From contig JAQTWR010000229.1 in the NCBI GenBank assembly GCA_028689195.1, positions 1 to 5,264 of the forward strand: 5,264 bases of DNA, given 5' to 3'. Within the stretch, counting starts at the first letter, position 1; the number at the start of each line of letters is the position of its first letter. Both the position numbers and the translations under genes were made by a program. Below, piece after piece: positions 5,150-5,264 of the stretch. This DNA comes from Anaerolineales bacterium. GTDB lineage: Bacteria > Chloroflexota > Anaerolineae > Anaerolineales > Villigracilaceae. The notes below the pieces were generated by a model. The model searched no databases, was not told the origin of the DNA, and saw only the letters and a program-made list of their open reading frames with translations.

Positions 5150-5264
5150 TCATACCGCTACTCCCTCAGCCTTAACGTTTTTTAGCAATGGAAATTTATT
5201 GGCAATCCATTCGCTTTCGCGCATAAACATAGGGCTGACGGTGATTTCATAATTCAATGAAAGA
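5150..5264 (-). CDS. Minimal nucleotidyltransferase (MNT), C-terminal end only
   Basis: An open frame enters from the right edge and ends at TGA (5152-5150), giving the last 37 residues of a protein. The segment LNYEITVSPMFM, followed by W-I-A-N-K-F-P-L and NVKAEGVAV at the end, matches the C-terminal pattern of MNT-type nucleotidyltransferases, where an "I.V.P" strand is followed by a helix and a closing "N(I/V)..EG(I/V).(L/V)". The catalytic GS...D-x-D part lies outside the window, so activity cannot be judged. The TGA overlaps the ATG at 5153-5151 as ATGA, the usual arrangement of coupled MNT and HEPN genes. In such modules the MNT protein is the antitoxin or catalytic subunit, able to AMPylate its HEPN partner. 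The family call rests on the short tail plus context. Confidence 0.65.
   Translation of the reverse strand, partial: LSLNYEITVSPMFMRESEWIANKFPLLKNVKAEGVAV
5161..5167 (-). promoter_or_regulatory. Ribosome-binding site pointing to the ATG at 5153
   Basis: On the minus strand this is GAGGGAG, located 7 nt before the ATG at 5153-5151 and inside the last codons of the MNT gene. It supports that ATG, rather than the in-frame TTG at 5130, as the original HEPN start. It is the main local evidence that the HEPN frame has lost a base. Confidence 0.55.

Overview
The window looks like a piece of a chromosome of moderately high G+C content from a free-living bacterium. Three things fit Chloroflexota (Anaerolineae-like): a lipoprotein with a Thr/Pro/Ser-rich stretch after its lipid-anchor cysteine, an R3H-domain SpoIIIAA/Ycf45-type ATPase next to thymidylate kinase, and heavy use of CGCG/GCGC words. 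That assignment is inference from style and gene content; no rRNA or marker phylogeny is available here.

Layout, left to right. A LOG-family nucleotide phosphoribohydrolase (71-652, +) sits behind an extended -10 promoter. It converges on a minus-strand block, and a perfect 18-bp hairpin with A/T flanks (653-694) can stop transcription from both sides. In its own transcription order the minus-strand block is: AAA/R3H protein (4611-3004), an imperfect palindromic hairpin (2998-2968), thymidylate kinase tmk (2953-2330), a short intergenic region with a possible 26-residue small ORF, a 12-bp perfect palindrome and an extended -10 box (2293-2207), a peptidase S51/dipeptidase E-like protein (2200-1499), and a DUF3298/RsiV-like lipoprotein (1502-693). 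The last two overlap by ATGA and are almost certainly translationally coupled. Upstream of the AAA/R3H gene, 4612-4767 is non-coding and carries a four-copy degenerate 7-bp repeat.

The right edge (4768-5264, minus) is visibly more A+T-rich. It holds a minimal nucleotidyltransferase (MNT)/HEPN pair, the architecture of a toxin-antitoxin-like module. Only the last 37 codons of the MNT gene are in the window. Its stop codon overlaps an ATG with a good Shine-Dalgarno, but that ATG is one base out of frame with the HEPN protein. Restoring one A right after the ATG gives a family-like HEPN N-terminus, so the HEPN gene appears frameshifted at codon 2, or is started from a TTG, or this is a sequence error.

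The core genes serve nucleotide metabolism (LOG, Tmk), peptide turnover and an envelope lipoprotein (S51 plus DUF3298), and a nucleic-acid-associated ATPase. No CRISPR, tRNA, rRNA or insertion sequence was seen. The most interesting points are the HEPN frameshift, near-consensus -10 boxes 6-7 nt before the ATGs of tmk and the S51 gene (suggesting leaderless mRNAs), the palindromic element between the AAA/R3H gene and tmk, and the small ORF/palindrome region at 2207-2293.
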